This document shows, piece by piece, positions 43,505 to 54,854 of a DNA stretch of 64,000 nt. Position numbers and translations under genes: made by a program. The notes below the pieces were generated by a model. It worked only from the letters and a program-made list of their open reading frames with translations. It searched no databases and was not told where the DNA came from. How positions within the stretch are numbered: the first letter of the stretch is position 1; every line of letters starts with the position of its first letter. The DNA comes from Hanleya hanleyi (lineage: Eukaryota > Mollusca > Polyplacophora > Lepidopleurida > Hanleyidae): NCBI GenBank assembly GCA_036873755.1, contig JAVTVY010006829.1, forward strand, positions 62,001 to 126,000, written 5' to 3'.

Positions 43505-45015
43505 GCCCCTCGTTTGAACCGTTTCTTCTATGTAACGGTCACATAGTTCATCATTTGGCTAAGGCAGCCCTAGATAGTGAGGTTGATCCTGTTGGTTTCC
43601 CATATAGCGATATCAGTCCCTCTATGTGTGCTTATTTGAGGAAGCTTTTTCTATCTTTATGAGAGGCTGTGGATAATTACAAGCGTCTAGTCCGTCATTC
43701 ATAATTCAGCCGTCGTCCATTAAAGAATATCCGCGTCCATAATCCAAAGACCTATTCCATATTCCATATAACAGTATTAGCACCAAATTCAAAAGGACAA
43801 TCATAGTATACATAAACATAGGCTAGTTTCCTGCAAGAGAGAAGCGGTCAACAGTTTTCAATGATGCCGACAAGACATCATGATGTTCCAAAAATATAAA
43901 ATCCGTATCGCTGATCAGTATTCTTAATCCATAATAATCGTTGTAAAGTAGTCATCTAGAGATGATGTATATCAATTACGCTTTGATTGGGACTGTTCAT
44001 ATGAACACCATGATGATCTTGAAGTACATGGGTTCATACGGCCCCTAGCCCCGGGTTAAGCTGAATTAGGCACAAGTTACGAAACGTAACGCCATAGATC
44101 TTGCACGCTACGCTTGTATTTTGCTATCAGCATCGCCAAATTTGAGAAAATTTGAGTGGAGGCGCTTGTTGGAATAGCCCTGTTTTATAAGTTTCTGCAA
44201 CAATGTTTTGTGACATTGATTAAAATCGTCACATTTAACACAGGATCTAACAAATGCTACTAGGCGAGATACGTATACGCCATATGCAGGTCCCACTGGA
44301 ATATTACTGTCCAGAAAGGGATAGTTTACGATGTCGAAATTGTAATCAAATCCAGTGAAGGTGGATATATATCCTTCACTGCGTCATTTATATAGCGATT
44401 ATCCACAGCGAGAAGATCGTCTATATAGCGTTTGGTGAATGAGAAGGAACGGGGTTTGAATGGATCGGTTTTTGAAAGCGCCTGCATATAGTCATATTCA
44501 TAACACAACAGATATAGATCAGCCAACAGGGGTGCACAATTAGTACCCATTGGAATGCCTATATGCTGCTGATATATTGTGTTGCCAAATTTCACATAGA
44601 TATTTTTAATGAGAAATTCAAGCAACTCTATAAACGAAAAAAACATCCCATGAATAATATCTCTTGTATGTAGTAGAGCTAAAGAATGCTGTATGGTTTC
44701 CGACATTAATATACATGTATCTGCGATCAGTTTTCTTGAACACAGATACTATTAATGAACTTAGACGGTCAATAAGGTCCTGATGAGGGATTGTAGTATA
44801 GAGAGTCGAGAAATCCCATGTGGATACATGTCTGTACATGTAACAAACTACATGAGTTTAAATAAAAACTGTAGGATATATTCATCTGAGTAACCAGAAA
44901 CGTATCCATCAAGCCATGATCAGGCGATGTAGAATCGCGGCCATACCTGATTAACTCACGAACATTTACTTAAAAAGGAACCAGCCCCAAGGTATTCCAT
45001 GGCACTAAGATCTCA
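43505..45015 (+). mobile_element. LINE RNase-H-end fragment interrupted by a PLE
   Basis: 43545-43680 reads AKAALDSEVDPVGFPYSDIS then CAYLRKLFLSL, ending ...VDN. The continuation at 44840-45015 matches the part at 26.16-26.34 kb. The 26-kb copy runs through this point uninterrupted. The sequence from 43682 to 44838 is therefore an inserted PLE. Confidence 0.7.
43682..44838 (-). mobile_element. PLE copy inserted in the LINE
   Basis: On the - strand: RT from RHVSTWDFSTLYTTIPHQDL, a frameshift near the start of the next block, motif B GIPMGTNCAPLLADLYLLCY, motif C TKRYIDDLLAVDNRYIN. A deletion follows of about 95 bp joining PSLDL to ITISTS. Then come the C-terminus, the module (43966-44074, with a damaged hairpin) and the tail. 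5'-truncated. The empty site in the other LINE copy gives junctions within a few bases. Any target duplication is 3 bp or less. Confidence 0.85.
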
Positions 45016-45064
45016 CAGTGAAACATACTTTGATCAACTGTATAGTAAGAGATTCATTTTATCA

Positions 45065-45294
45065 AGCAGCTACTTCAGAAGATCTTTTTATTCGAGTGAA
45101 AGAAGAATGTATTTTAGGTTATTTGAGAGAAATCAGTTTGTTGCATAAGTTTTAATGTATGTACATGTTTTTGGTGTGTTGTGTTGATTACTTCTGGATT
45201 GCTGGGTTGTTGACTTGTTTTTGTTGGAATACTTAGAATTTTGTTTGCTGGTAGCTATATAGCTGAAATATTGCTGAACGCGACGTTAAACCTT

Positions 45295-45336
<42 letters not shown>
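45065..45336 (+). mobile_element. SINE family S1 copy, ending in (TC)n
   Basis: Most complete S1 copy: TACTTCAGAAGATC..., TTAGGTTATTTGAGAGAAATC, TTGTTGGAATACTTAGAA, AGCTGAAATATTGCTGAACG, then CGTTAAACCTTAATTC and (TC) about 18. Confidence 0.85.
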
Positions 45337-45342
<6 letters not shown>

Positions 45343-45388
45343 ACATCAGATGACTTGATATGGTTATTACATCATTGTCCCCGCTACT

Positions 45389-46930
45389 TAGTAGGGGGGG
45401 GGGGGGACTTAGAAACACCGGTGTCCGTAATTCCGTGATTCCGTAATTCCGTGATTCCGTAATTCCGTAAGATTTTCTTGTCCGGACAATAACTCGTGAA
45501 CGATTCAACCGATCAACTTCAAACTTGGTGTGTGCCTTGACATTGGCGAGAGGACGGTTGGGATTGTTTTTCAGCAATGTGCGTAATCCAATATGGCCGC
45601 CGTCAGCCATTTTGGATTATAAGCAGTACGATCTTAGATTTTCTTGTCCGGACAATAACTCGTGAACGATTTAACCGATCAACTTCAAACTTGGGGTGTG
45701 CCTTGACATTGGTGAGAGGACGGTTGGGATTGTTTTTCAGCAATGTGCGTAATCAAATATGGCCGCCGTCAGCCATTTTGGATTATAAGCAGTTCGATCT
45801 TAGATTTTCTTGTCCGGACAATAACTCGTGGACGATTTAACCGATCAACTTCAAACTTGGGGTATGCCTTGACATTGGTGAGAGGACGGTTGGGATTGTT
45901 TTTCAGCAATGTGCGTAATCTAATATGGCCGCCATCAGCCATATTGGATTATAAGCAATTGGATCTTAGATTTTCTTGTCCGGACAATAACTCATGAACG
46001 ATTTAACCGATCAACTTCAAACTTTGTGTGTGCCTTGACATTGGTGAGAGGACGGTTGTGATTGTTTTTCAGCAATGTGCGTAATCTAATATGGCCGCCG
46101 TCAGCCATATTGGATTATAAGCAGTTGGATCTTGTCCGGACAACAACTCGAGAACGATTCAACCGATCTACTTCATATGTGGGGAGTGCCTTGACATTGT
46201 TGAGAGGAGGATTAGGATTGTTTTTCAAGGACGTGCTTGATCCAATATGGCCACCATCAGCCATACTGGATTTCATTGGATTTTAAGCAGTTTGATCTTG
46301 TCCGGACAATAACTGGAGTGCGATTCAACTGATCTACTTCAAACTTGGGGAGTGCCTTGACATCGGTGAGAGGACGGTTTGGATTTTTTTTCAGCGATGT
46401 GCATAATCCAATATGGCCACCGTCAGCCATATTGGATTATAAGCAGTTGGATCTTAGATTTTCTTGTCCGGACAATAACTCGTGAACGATTTAATCGATC
46501 AACTTCAAATTTGGGGTGTGCCTTGACATTGGTGAGAGGACGGTTGGGATTGTTTTCCAGCAATGTGCGTAATCTAATATGGCCGCCGTCAGCCATATTG
46601 GATTGTAAGCAGTTGAATCTTGTCTGGACAATAACTCGAGAACGATTCAACCGATCTACTTCATACCTGGGGAGTGCCTTGACATTGTTGAGAGGAGGAT
46701 TAGGATTGTTTTTCAAGGACGTGCTTAATCCAATATGGCCACCATCGGCCATACTGGATTTCATTGGATTTTAAGCAGTTTGATCTTGTCCGGACAATAG
46801 CTGGAGTACGATTCAACTGATCTACTTCAAACTTGGGGAGTCCCTTGACCTTAGTGAGAGAACAGTCATGTATTATGTTTTATGGATGTGCATAATCCAA
46901 TATGGGTGCCATCTGCTGTATTAGATTATG
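45389..46930. repeat. About 165-bp satellite, nine units, with three-unit higher-order pattern
   Basis: TTGTCCGGACAATAACTC (or variants) occurs near 45478, 45645, 45810, 45976, 46132, 46299, 46465, 46620 and 46786. Three unit types exist. A has TTAGATTTTC before the start, B lacks it (units of about 155 bp), and C carries TTTCATTGGATTTTAAGC. The order is A A A A B C A B C, so a 488-bp trimer has been duplicated. A run of 13 G and a TTCCGTAA microsatellite precede it. The long open frames across it (VRTITRERFNRSTS) are by-products. Confidence 0.9.
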
Positions 46931-47001
46931 TTAAGCTCATCAGCGATATCTCCATTTTCAAATCATACTCTTATCAATGATATGAGATATCATCGACCCC
47001 A

Positions 47002-47116
47002 AAAAATCGACCATAGAGGTCCATGGCCCCCGCAGCAGCAGCGCCAGTTATGGTGGATGTAATCCACCATAACTGGTGCTGCTAGCGGGGGACATGGACC
47101 TCTATGGTCGATTTTT
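47002..47116. mobile_element. 115-bp near-perfect palindrome (MITE-like)
   Basis: The arms AAAAATCGACCATAGAGGTC... and their complement pair over about 55 bp with only a couple of differences. A very short centre lies near 47059. No clear target duplication. It lies 10 bp before a Y1 element. Confidence 0.8.
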
Positions 47117-47385
47117 ACTCCTTAATATTTGTATCCAATATCGCTCAAACCGGCGCTAGGGACCGAGGGTCGTTCCATGCAAAATGTCCACACGAACATC
47201 TACGATAAAAGCGTGGCCAGGATACAAATCACAGGGATTAGTTTGGGTTCTTGTAGAATTATGCAGTCAGTTTTTTGCTTGTGGGGGTCATTTGACTTCC
47301 TGTCATTCCGCCGGCACCTTTTCCCACCACCCTCGTTATGTTGCCTTTAATCGTACACTAAGCTTGGGGATACTTATATGTTCAC
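47117..47385 (+). mobile_element. Family Y1 copy 4
   Basis: The module at 47127-47229 is closed by ATTTGTATC/GATACAAAT. The hairpin CTACGATAAAAGCGTGG keeps the loop but has a shortened stem. The family tail GTGGGGGTCATTTGACTTCC follows. It ends about 190 bp before exon 4. Confidence 0.65.
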
Positions 47386-47578
47386 CAGAAAAAAAATAAA
47401 GAATAAAAAAAATAAGCGCAGCTGAGTTAACCGATCCCCCAGTCAAGTGGAATTAGACGTGAAGTTGATATTATCTAAACTTTGTTTTGAGATGGTCTAA
47501 AACATGGAAATGGATCGTGTCACCATGCCAACCACTAGTTTGTACGCCTAGCTTGGAAATCTTGTTTCTTTCTCATAG

Positions 47579-47812
47579 ATCGTCCAGCCGGCTGTGAATT
47601 GCCGAACGGAACTATTGTTGGTGTCGGAACAGAACACCATGTGGATTGTGAGAGTGTCTGTATGTGTGGATCTGACGGGACACTGGACTGTAGGGACAAA
47701 TGTCCAGGGATAATCAACATGGAGCCTGGAGAAGGCTTGGTCTGTTCACGTGTTCCAGCCGGCAGGGAATACCCTGATTGTTGCCAAAGACTGGAATGTC
47801 GAGCCCATGATG
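47579..47812 (+). CDS. Exon 4: VWC domain 1
   Basis: The acceptor is TTTCTCATAG and the donor is GATG|GTGAGG, both phase 1. The exon reads DRPAGCELPNGTIVGVGTEH and then a ten-cysteine pattern including DCESVCMC and DCCQRLEC. This is the diagnostic VWC spacing (single Cys, CxxxCxC, then CC..C). One domain per symmetrical phase-1 exon allows easy duplication and skipping. There is one NGT sequon. Confidence 0.9.
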
Positions 47813-48018
47813 GTGAGGAGAGTTTAAGTAGTATAGTATTGACAGCTTCGCGATACATATGCAGCAGCGCTCAGTATATAATAGAGATTTAAAGAATCTT
47901 TAAAGAATGTGATTGACTGGACCCTGTACCTTTATAGAAACTTTGTGATTGGCCGAACGCTGTTCCCTTTCTCCTCAGAAGCCACTGGAAACACCATATT
48001 TGAAAAATTGAATTGACC

Positions 48019-48180
48019 ACACGCTTAAAACTAAAGTGTAGAAACTTACTCGTAAAGTGTTAAAATAACCCTTTAAGTGTGTCCACAGTGACTGCTCTTT
48101 AAGTGTTGTCCCTGTGGACACACTTAAAGGGTTATTTCAAGACTTTACGAGTAAGTTTCAACACTTTAGCTTTAAGCGTG
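48019..48180. mobile_element. 162-bp inverted-repeat element (MITE-like)
   Basis: Left arm CACGCTTAAAACTAAAGTGT... and right arm ...ACACTTTAGCTTTAAGCGTG pair over about 70 bp with a few mismatches. Flanking AATTGA occurs on both sides with a slight offset, so a target duplication is possible but not exact. Confidence 0.75.
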
Positions 48181-48330
48181 CAATTGAGTGAAAGATGCAT
48201 TGGAGTTCCTTTTTTATAACATTGCTTCCACCATTGACCATACTGGCATTGTCTTACTGATCCTTCGTCGAATGGCATCGAATGAAATTACACGCGTTAC
48301 ACAATGCTATCATTACTAATTGACAATAGG

Positions 48331-48375
48331 CCTACTAACCAGTACTAACCAGTACTAACCAGTACTAACCAGTGC
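48331..48375. repeat. Four copies of an 11-bp repeat
   Basis: CTAACCAGTA is repeated head to tail four times. A second pair of direct repeats (CGAATCGGTTGCATGATTCAA) follows at about 48497-48543. Confidence 0.9.
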
Positions 48376-48755
48376 CTGAAGACCTGTAATGGTCAGTTTC
48401 CTCCGTTCAGTAACTGGATAGTAGTGTTCAGTTCATAAGAGGACAGTTATAACTTTTAAGTTTCCAAACAGAAACTGAATTCGAAACTGAGCGACTCGAA
48501 TCGGTTGCATGATTCAACGATTCGAATCGGTTGCATGATTCAACCACTGTGTCATTTGAATAACAGAACTAGGGACTTCCCGCGTGTGCTGTAGCTTTTG
48601 TCTTTTGACAGATACATGTAATCAACGATGGAAAATTGATGTGTCGATTCTTGTCCATCTATCATATATCCTTGAAAATTATTCACAAATCTATATCTCC
48701 CTCGTTGGATTGTCTAGGTTCCAAATGAAATCAAACGTCTGTATGTATTTCACAG

Positions 48756-48950
48756 GGCATTGCACGGATAATGGTACCCGTTACGAGAACAACACCGTAC
48801 TAGACAGACTGTGCGAAAGGTGTAGGTGTGACAATGGTGATTTATACTGCATAGAAAGACAAGAATGTGAATATCCGGACAGTGGCACGTGTCCACGGTT
48901 GATAATAACAGAACCAGGACCTGGAGAATGCTGTCCAAGCCATGAGTGTA
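48756..48950 (+). CDS. Exon 5: VWC domain 2
   Basis: The acceptor is TTTCACAG and the donor is TGTA|GTAAGT; the exon is 195 nt, phase 1-1. It has ten cysteines with LCERCRC and ECCPSHEC, a canonical VWC. The preceding NGTRYENNTVLDRLCERC carries two N-glycosylation sequons. Exons 5, 6 and 10 all have exactly the same length (195 nt), consistent with exon duplication. Confidence 0.9.
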
Positions 48951-50606
48951 GTAAGTAGCTGTTTCATTGAACAGGTATACCTGTATATCTTCTCTGATAT
49001 TTTTGTAACTTGTGTCTAAATTTGCTTAATACTGGGCCTAGTGGCCGTATAGGCGACAGCTCGTTATGCGCACCTCCGTTTTCAAAGCAAGACGGACATT
49101 GTAGAGCAACCCTTCCGATCACTTTCCAAAACTGTATTTCTCGTGCTGTTCCTGGTCGGAGTTTTGAGATTTCTTCAGCATAATATTTAGGAGAAAATAT
49201 TGGCTTTCTTGGCATGTTAAATTGAATCGATTTGAAATTGAAATTGCCAAGAAGATAACATTCACGTAGATCGTGGACTACATTTGGTTGTTTACAAACA
49301 CTTCGTGGAGAAGGGGATCACAAGCGAAAAGAAACATTTTATGGCAATGCCAATTGAGCGTATATTTCTTTTGATAAATGGACGATGGCTACGGTAACTT
49401 TTCGTCTCCGAAAAATATTTGCGGGCTCGTTGTGCTCATTTGCCGCCTGTCGTCATGTTGCGTTTATGCGCTTGTCATCGCTTGACGTAAAACGTCACTG
49501 AATGGATGTTTCAAGGGTTTTCAGCCCCAGAGTGGGATATTGTCTGATCTTTCTACGATGACATGCTTTCTTTCGCATCGACCACTTCGGGTGGACACTC
49601 ATTGACGCACTCATTCTCTCAGAAGTGTTCCATAGAGATAAAAATGAGGATTTATGATAATGGGTACTGGTTCTACAAAACTGAATTTGATATGAGAAAG
49701 AAACACCTTCATGCCAGTCTGGTATATACCGATGCTTCTTTGTCATCGAACGCATATTTGTCCTCAAACCGTAGAACGAACCTACAAAATGAGGCTTTGC
49801 TGCAACAATTTTCTCAAACTCACCGCACTCGGATTTTGTTGTTGGTACGTGCAGACTATCCACGGAGTTGTTTTGCGTGCCCTCACAATCGAACACCTGT
49901 GGAAGCTTTCTTGCTGATACACTGTCATCAAAATACCTTGTTCGTAGCAACCAACTACCAAGTTAAACCCTCCTATCACATTTGCGAAGAACAAATCTGA
50001 TAAGGCCAGCAACCGCGGTAGCAAACCACTGACGTCATTGGTGATGAAATTGGGCTGTGATATGCTTCTTCACTAGCCTTCCTAAGCTTGTCTTCAAGAC
50101 ATTCAGCTGAGAACAGATCTTTTGAATCCCGACCCCAGGCTTCTACGCCTCATCTTGAACCCCATACAACACTGGTGTGAGAAACTGGGCTGAGTAGTGG
50201 CCAAAACGGATGTTCATTATATGACCAGGAGTAATAGGAAGTTACATTTCTAATAGATCGATATAATATCCCGATTAGGGTAATCACAGAACTTAGAGAA
50301 AAATACCACGACGTTTTACGGCGGAAATTTCATTTCAACGTGGAAAATCACCATACTAAATATCAGTCAACAAACACAATGAGTCCGCAAACAATTGCAT
50401 TGACAACCCTGGAATTTTCCAAAGATTATATAGGGATGGTACATCAAGCTTTCCGACGCAGATAGACTGCATAATAAAGCTAATAAATCTATAGAGGATT
50501 CCTGATTTATCCATGAAATATTCACTGAATCAACATAATTCGTCACGAATACCGTCATGTGTCCTAGTCTGAAACTTTTCCTGGTCCACCAACCTCTTGG
50601 CGAAGT
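48951..50606. other. Intron 5, mostly unassigned, with a PLE module scrap
   Basis: 49010-49055 has ACTTGTGTCTAA...GGCCTAGTGGCCGTAT, the 5' half of the PLE module. 49495-49950 is open on the - strand (151 codons), with a second open frame at 48964-49215. Neither shows a known motif. They may be remnants of a transposon protein. Confidence 0.4.
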
Positions 50607-50815
50607 CTGCACAAGATCTTCATGGTGTTCATATGCACAGTCACAATCAAAGCGTGACAGAGTTACAATATACTCTATGATACTCTATCAGACGACTTGA
50701 AATATACGTTCGGGAATGGAATACTGATCGCTGGTACGGATTTGACTTTTCGAACACCGTGAAATCGTTCCAGCATCATTGAAAGCTACTGACCGTTTCT
50801 CTCTTGCAATTATTT
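50607..50815 (+). mobile_element. PLE 3' fragment
   Basis: Begins inside the module (GATCTTCATGGTGTTCATAT, AGTCACAATCAAAGCGTGAC). It continues into the tail (ACTGATCGCTGGTACGGATT, CGTTTCTCTCTTGCA). It is 266 bp before exon 6. Confidence 0.75.
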
Positions 50816-51080
50816 GGATACCAGCGTCCAACTGTTATGCTGACAATAGATGGCTATAAACTCATTTACATCGATTATTAGGCCACACTCATTTGCATAA
50901 TGTTTGCCTGAAAATAAAGATGACAATCGTCTCGCAAATGGATCAGAAGTAGAACTAGCTTCGGGAATGTAGTAGTTATGGTGGTGATCGTCGTTCGTGT
51001 GAAATAAATGATGTTTTAAGGTTGTAGAAGGCAGGCCGAACGTCTGATACTAATTTATTTCACTGATATTTTCCTTCCAG

Positions 51081-51275
51081 CTAGCGACTGTGTTGAAGGG
51101 AATGCTACGTATGTACATGGAGACCATTTCTACAGGGGATGTGAAGAGCACTGTGCCTGTAATTACGGCATAGCAATATGCGAACCGAGATGCAAAGAGC
51201 TTTCTCTACCTGCCAGATGTCGGAGCGTTATTCCGGAAGGAGAGTGTTGTCCCGAGATATACTGTCTCCCACCCA
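51081..51275 (+). CDS. Exon 6: VWC domain 3
   Basis: The acceptor is TTTTCCTTCCAG and the donor is CCCA|GTAAGT; 195 nt, phase 1-1. The exon reads DCVEGNATYVHGDHFYRGCE with ten cysteines, including CEEHCAC and ECCPEIYC. It lies between a PLE 3' fragment at 50.6-50.8 kb and another at 51.4-52.1 kb. Confidence 0.9.
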
Positions 51276-51439
51276 GTAAGTCATTCGCTCAGATGACAGA
51301 CAAACACGCCCTCATCCTTCTTATAATGTTTGATCTTGAGAATGATCATACACTTTTGTTGTTTCTCACAACATTCAACCAAATGATGATGTTCGGAAGT
51401 ATAAATAATTTAAATATTGAATAGCATTTCAATCGAAAT

Positions 51440-52125
51440 ACGAGCGTCTTGTCCGTCATTCACTATTCAGCCGTCATCCATTATAGAATGTTCTCGTCCA
51501 TAATCCAAAGACCTAATTCATATCACAGTATCAGCTCCAAATTCAAGAAGAAAAAAAAGCATAGTATTCATAAAAATGCAAGAAAGAAGCGGTCAATAGT
51601 TGCAGGCATCGGCAAGTCATCATGAAGTTCCAAAAGTATCAAATCCGTGTCGGATCAATAGTCTTAATCTATATATTTTTTGTTGTAAAGTCGTTATCTA
51701 GAGTATGATGTATCTGTCTCGTAAGAGGCGACTAACTGGGGCACCCGTGGAGTTCCGGTGTGTGAAAAGGAATAGGTCCCTACCCGTGTGGTTTCCGGGT
51801 GTGAAAAGGAATAGGAACCAAACGTCGTAATATGAGTGAAATAGTGTTGAAAGCGACGTTAAATCATATTCACTCACTCACTCTGTCACGCTTTTATTGT
51901 GACTGTTCATATGAACATCATGAGCATCCTAAAATACAATGGTTCATACGGCCCCTAGCCCCAGGTTAAGCGAAATTAAACAGAAGTTACGAAACGTAAC
52001 GCCATAAGTCTTGCACGCTACGCTCGTATTTTGCTATCAGCATGCGATATGTATCGCCAAATTTGAGAAACTTTCACTGAATGCGTTTGGTGGTATAGCC
52101 CTGTTTTATAAAATTCTGCAGTAAT
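51440..52125 (-). mobile_element. PLE 3' part interrupted by a SINE
   Basis: Tail (51440-51710), module remainder (51888-51990) and end of the RT frame (to 52125). An S2 SINE lies between, with TCTGTC on both sides. The hairpin remains: CAGTCAC...AATAAAAGC...GTGACAG on the - strand. Confidence 0.75.
51711..51888 (+). mobile_element. SINE family S2, 5'-truncated
   Basis: Starts TCTCGTAAGAGGCGACTAAC, lacking the GCCCGGTGGGGC head of the 26436 copy. It has the two AAAAGGAATAGG repeats and GAAAGCGACGTTAAATCATA then (TCAC)n. Possible 6-bp target duplication TCTGTC. Confidence 0.8.
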
Positions 52126-52873
52126 GGACACAGATTTTTTCCATTTGTTGGGGAGCCGAACAAAGTTCACCTTATGAATGTGAAAGAATTTGCTTATTTG
52201 AAAGTAAAATTTGCATTAAATACAGATATATATTTTTTCATTTTATGTTTTTTGTTTTGTTTTTTTTTTTCGTTTTGTGTCGTGCGTTTTCCGCCCCTGT
52301 CATACACTGTAGGGTTTAACATGGTATCATGATCATGTAGGGTTTAACAGGTTATCATGAGCATACACTGTAGGGTTTAACAAGTTTGACTACGAGTACA
52401 TTCATACAAACCTAGGTATCTTGCATAATCTAGTAGTAGTATATAATAGTAATATATTGTAAGGACTCTACTAGAGAGAGGCTAGACTCCCGGGAACAGC
52501 TGTTAGTCAATAATACGCTGTAATAATAACAAGAACGACCTTACCATGATCATATCTATATTATTATTTCTTTAATGACAAATGATAAGTCCAATTGTAA
52601 AATGTTATCAATAATACACACGGTGCCTTATAGTGTCAAGTTTATGTGTTGCATCCATCTGTAACACTCATGTTGTTATGGCGGTTCTCTGAAGTACAAA
52701 GTCGTTCCAGGGAATGTTTGTAAGATATGAAACCAACTGGTAGACAGGAGGACTGGTACTTGATAAATTGTCAGGGACAACGTACGGGCAAAATATGTAA
52801 CTGCTAATAAAAGTTATTTCTCAGACAAGAAGGGCGGTATCGTTATTATATATTCACCGTTCTACTTACACAG
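52126..52873. other. Intron sequence before exon 7
   Basis: Contains a T-rich tract with scattered G and C near 52230-52280 and three copies of GTAGGGTTTAACA with intervening ATCATGA words (52310-52400). No gene. Confidence 0.55.
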
Positions 52874-53095
52874 CGACCGAGTGCATATATGACGGAGAGG
52901 CTTATCCGTTGTTTTCCCGATTCACACCATCTGAATGCCTAGACTGCTATTGCTCGACCGAAGAACACGTAGATTGTGTCCCAAGGTGTTCCGATCCTCC
53001 TGTCGTTCGAGCAAGTCCCGTGTGTCCGGACCCCCAGTATCAGGAGGTTGAAGACGAGTGCTGTCCCCTGCTATGGTGTCATAATCCAGGCAATG
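52874..53095 (+). CDS. Exon 7: VWC domain 4
   Basis: The acceptor is CTTACACAG and the donor is AATG|GTTAGG; 222 nt, phase 1-1. It has ten cysteines with ECLDCYC and ECCPLLWC. It is longer than exons 5 and 6 between the sixth and seventh Cys (CSDPPVVRASPVC). The donor GTTAGG is weaker than the others but is the only one that keeps the frame. Confidence 0.85.
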
Positions 53096-53571
53096 GTTAG
53101 GACTGATTACACGAAATAGTCTATTCAAAAGGCAGCTTTATTAATCTGCTAACATTGATTCCTGATATTCATTTTACATTCAATTTGCAGTATTAAAGCC
53201 GTTTCTCACAAGAAGATTTTATCATACCTACCTATCATTCATTGAACTATCATTGAATTCAAAACGTTGAAACGTTTCTTTATTCAAACTTGAGCATCCA
53301 ACTAAATTGGTTTGCAGGTCCATGGAGGATATACAAATGAGTGAAATGGCGGAACATATATCCGGCAGTTGATATTCAGCCGGTGTCCACAAAGGAATTC
53401 ATAAAATAATGTCCACTCAGAAGGCAGGAAGACATTCTTCGTATTAATGTATTTGTGAAATGTTCATGTCATCCATATATGAATTTTTGTTCCACATGCT
53501 TGGAGCCGTTAACAATATGCATATTTCCTGCAAGGCATTCTAATGCCTCACGTACAAACCTTTTTCTTCAG

Positions 53572-54048
53572 GCACCAGTCCAAACGTGGTGCGTTCCTCG
53601 AAGGCATCTTCTTACGAGCTAGAATCTGTCACAGTAGAATTTCGTCCTCCCGAGAACACCGGACTAAGTGTGTATATTCTGGGCTACGACGTACATTACA
53701 ACTACGATGTTGAAATAGGCAATCCTGAACTCTGGTCGAAGCAGTCTGTTAGCCTTGACGAGCTTAAGACGATGGGCGAAGGACTTCATGAAAGTGAGTC
53801 TATCAACATCACGCATGGCTCCTGGTTACTGAATGACACGCTGATTACAACGATATCCGGACTCTCAACAAATACGACTTATTTCTTCTGTATTCGAGTA
53901 CGACTGGATTGGAATGAGGCTAAAGATTATTTTCAACCCGAGAGATGGATGGGAGTTCCAGGAACCGGCCCTCAGATCCAGGAAGGTCAACCACCCGTCT
54001 CAGTGATTCCGTTCTCGGAGGTCATTGCAGCGAGAACACTTTCCGAAG
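53572..54048 (+). CDS. Exon 8: long FN3-like exon
   Basis: The acceptor is TTTTTCTTCAG and the donor is CGAAG|GTAATA; 477 nt, phase 1-1. SYELESVTVEFRPPENTG begins an FN3-like fold (VEF in the strand-B position, Tyr-rich strand C). TTISGLSTNTTYFFCIRVRL is a textbook strand E-F. The roughly 50 residues between strands C and E are an unusually long insertion. Sequons NIT, NDT and NTT are present. Confidence 0.85.
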
Positions 54049-54605
54049 GTAATATTACTTGTCTTTAAACCTGCATGCAACCAAACTGCACTATATCTGT
54101 AAAAGAAATACATGAAAAGATAAAACATCGGCTGAGTGCTTCAGATAGAAATAGATGCGTCAGATATGACTGGGGTATTTTTACCCTTGACGACTAACTC
54201 CAACGACTAACTTTCCAGATTATTACACTTTGGTTTTTGGAAAATTTCAGTCTCTCTCCAAATACAATAAATGACAAATGCCGCAAGTTGGTTACCCTCA
54301 GTCAGGATATGTACTATAACTTTTGCTTTACCATCTTCGCCGAAGTTTTGATCTCGGATTTAGCCTAAATTTCAACTGACCCATAATTATCCTGGCGTTT
54401 ACTCGAGTTAAATCATTCAGAACTGATTTGGTTTGGTTTAAATTGGGCACTCCACTGCTTCTCAGTCATGTATGGCCAGGTGGTTGGTACCATGGACAAG
54501 GAAATGAGTCCTATCAGTACCTGTGATATTCCACATTTATCTTTCCAGAGAGCAATATAAATAAAATAGTTATATAATGTTTTGTTATAAATTTTCTTTG
54601 TTCAG

Positions 54606-54854
54606 ATTATCGATCATGTATGAGCTGCACTACTTTTACAGATGATCTAAGTTGTATCATCGGAAATAAAACATTAAAGCACGGTGAGACATACATAGAA
54701 GGATGTACCGAAGAATGCGTATGCAGTTACAGACAACTGCATTGCCGGGCGCTATGTGTTGAAGAACAACTTCAGCCCAGTGACTCGTGTGTACGACCAG
54801 TCCTGGAAAACGTTACGGGCGAATGCTGTCCTCGTTGGCGATGTTACCCTGAAA
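54606..54854 (+). CDS. Exon 9: VWC domain 5 with two extra cysteines
   Basis: The acceptor is TTTGTTCAG and the donor is GAAA|GTAAGG; phase 1-1. The core has ten VWC cysteines (GCTEECVC, ECCPRWRC). A further pair, SCMSC, precedes the first canonical Cys, giving twelve. The extra pair could bond to itself or to a neighbouring domain. Confidence 0.9.

Noticed and set aside
45341..46774. Repeated open frames reading VRTITRERFNRSTS on + and a mirror on -
   Set aside because: By-product of the 165-bp satellite. Frames exist on both strands and shift between units.
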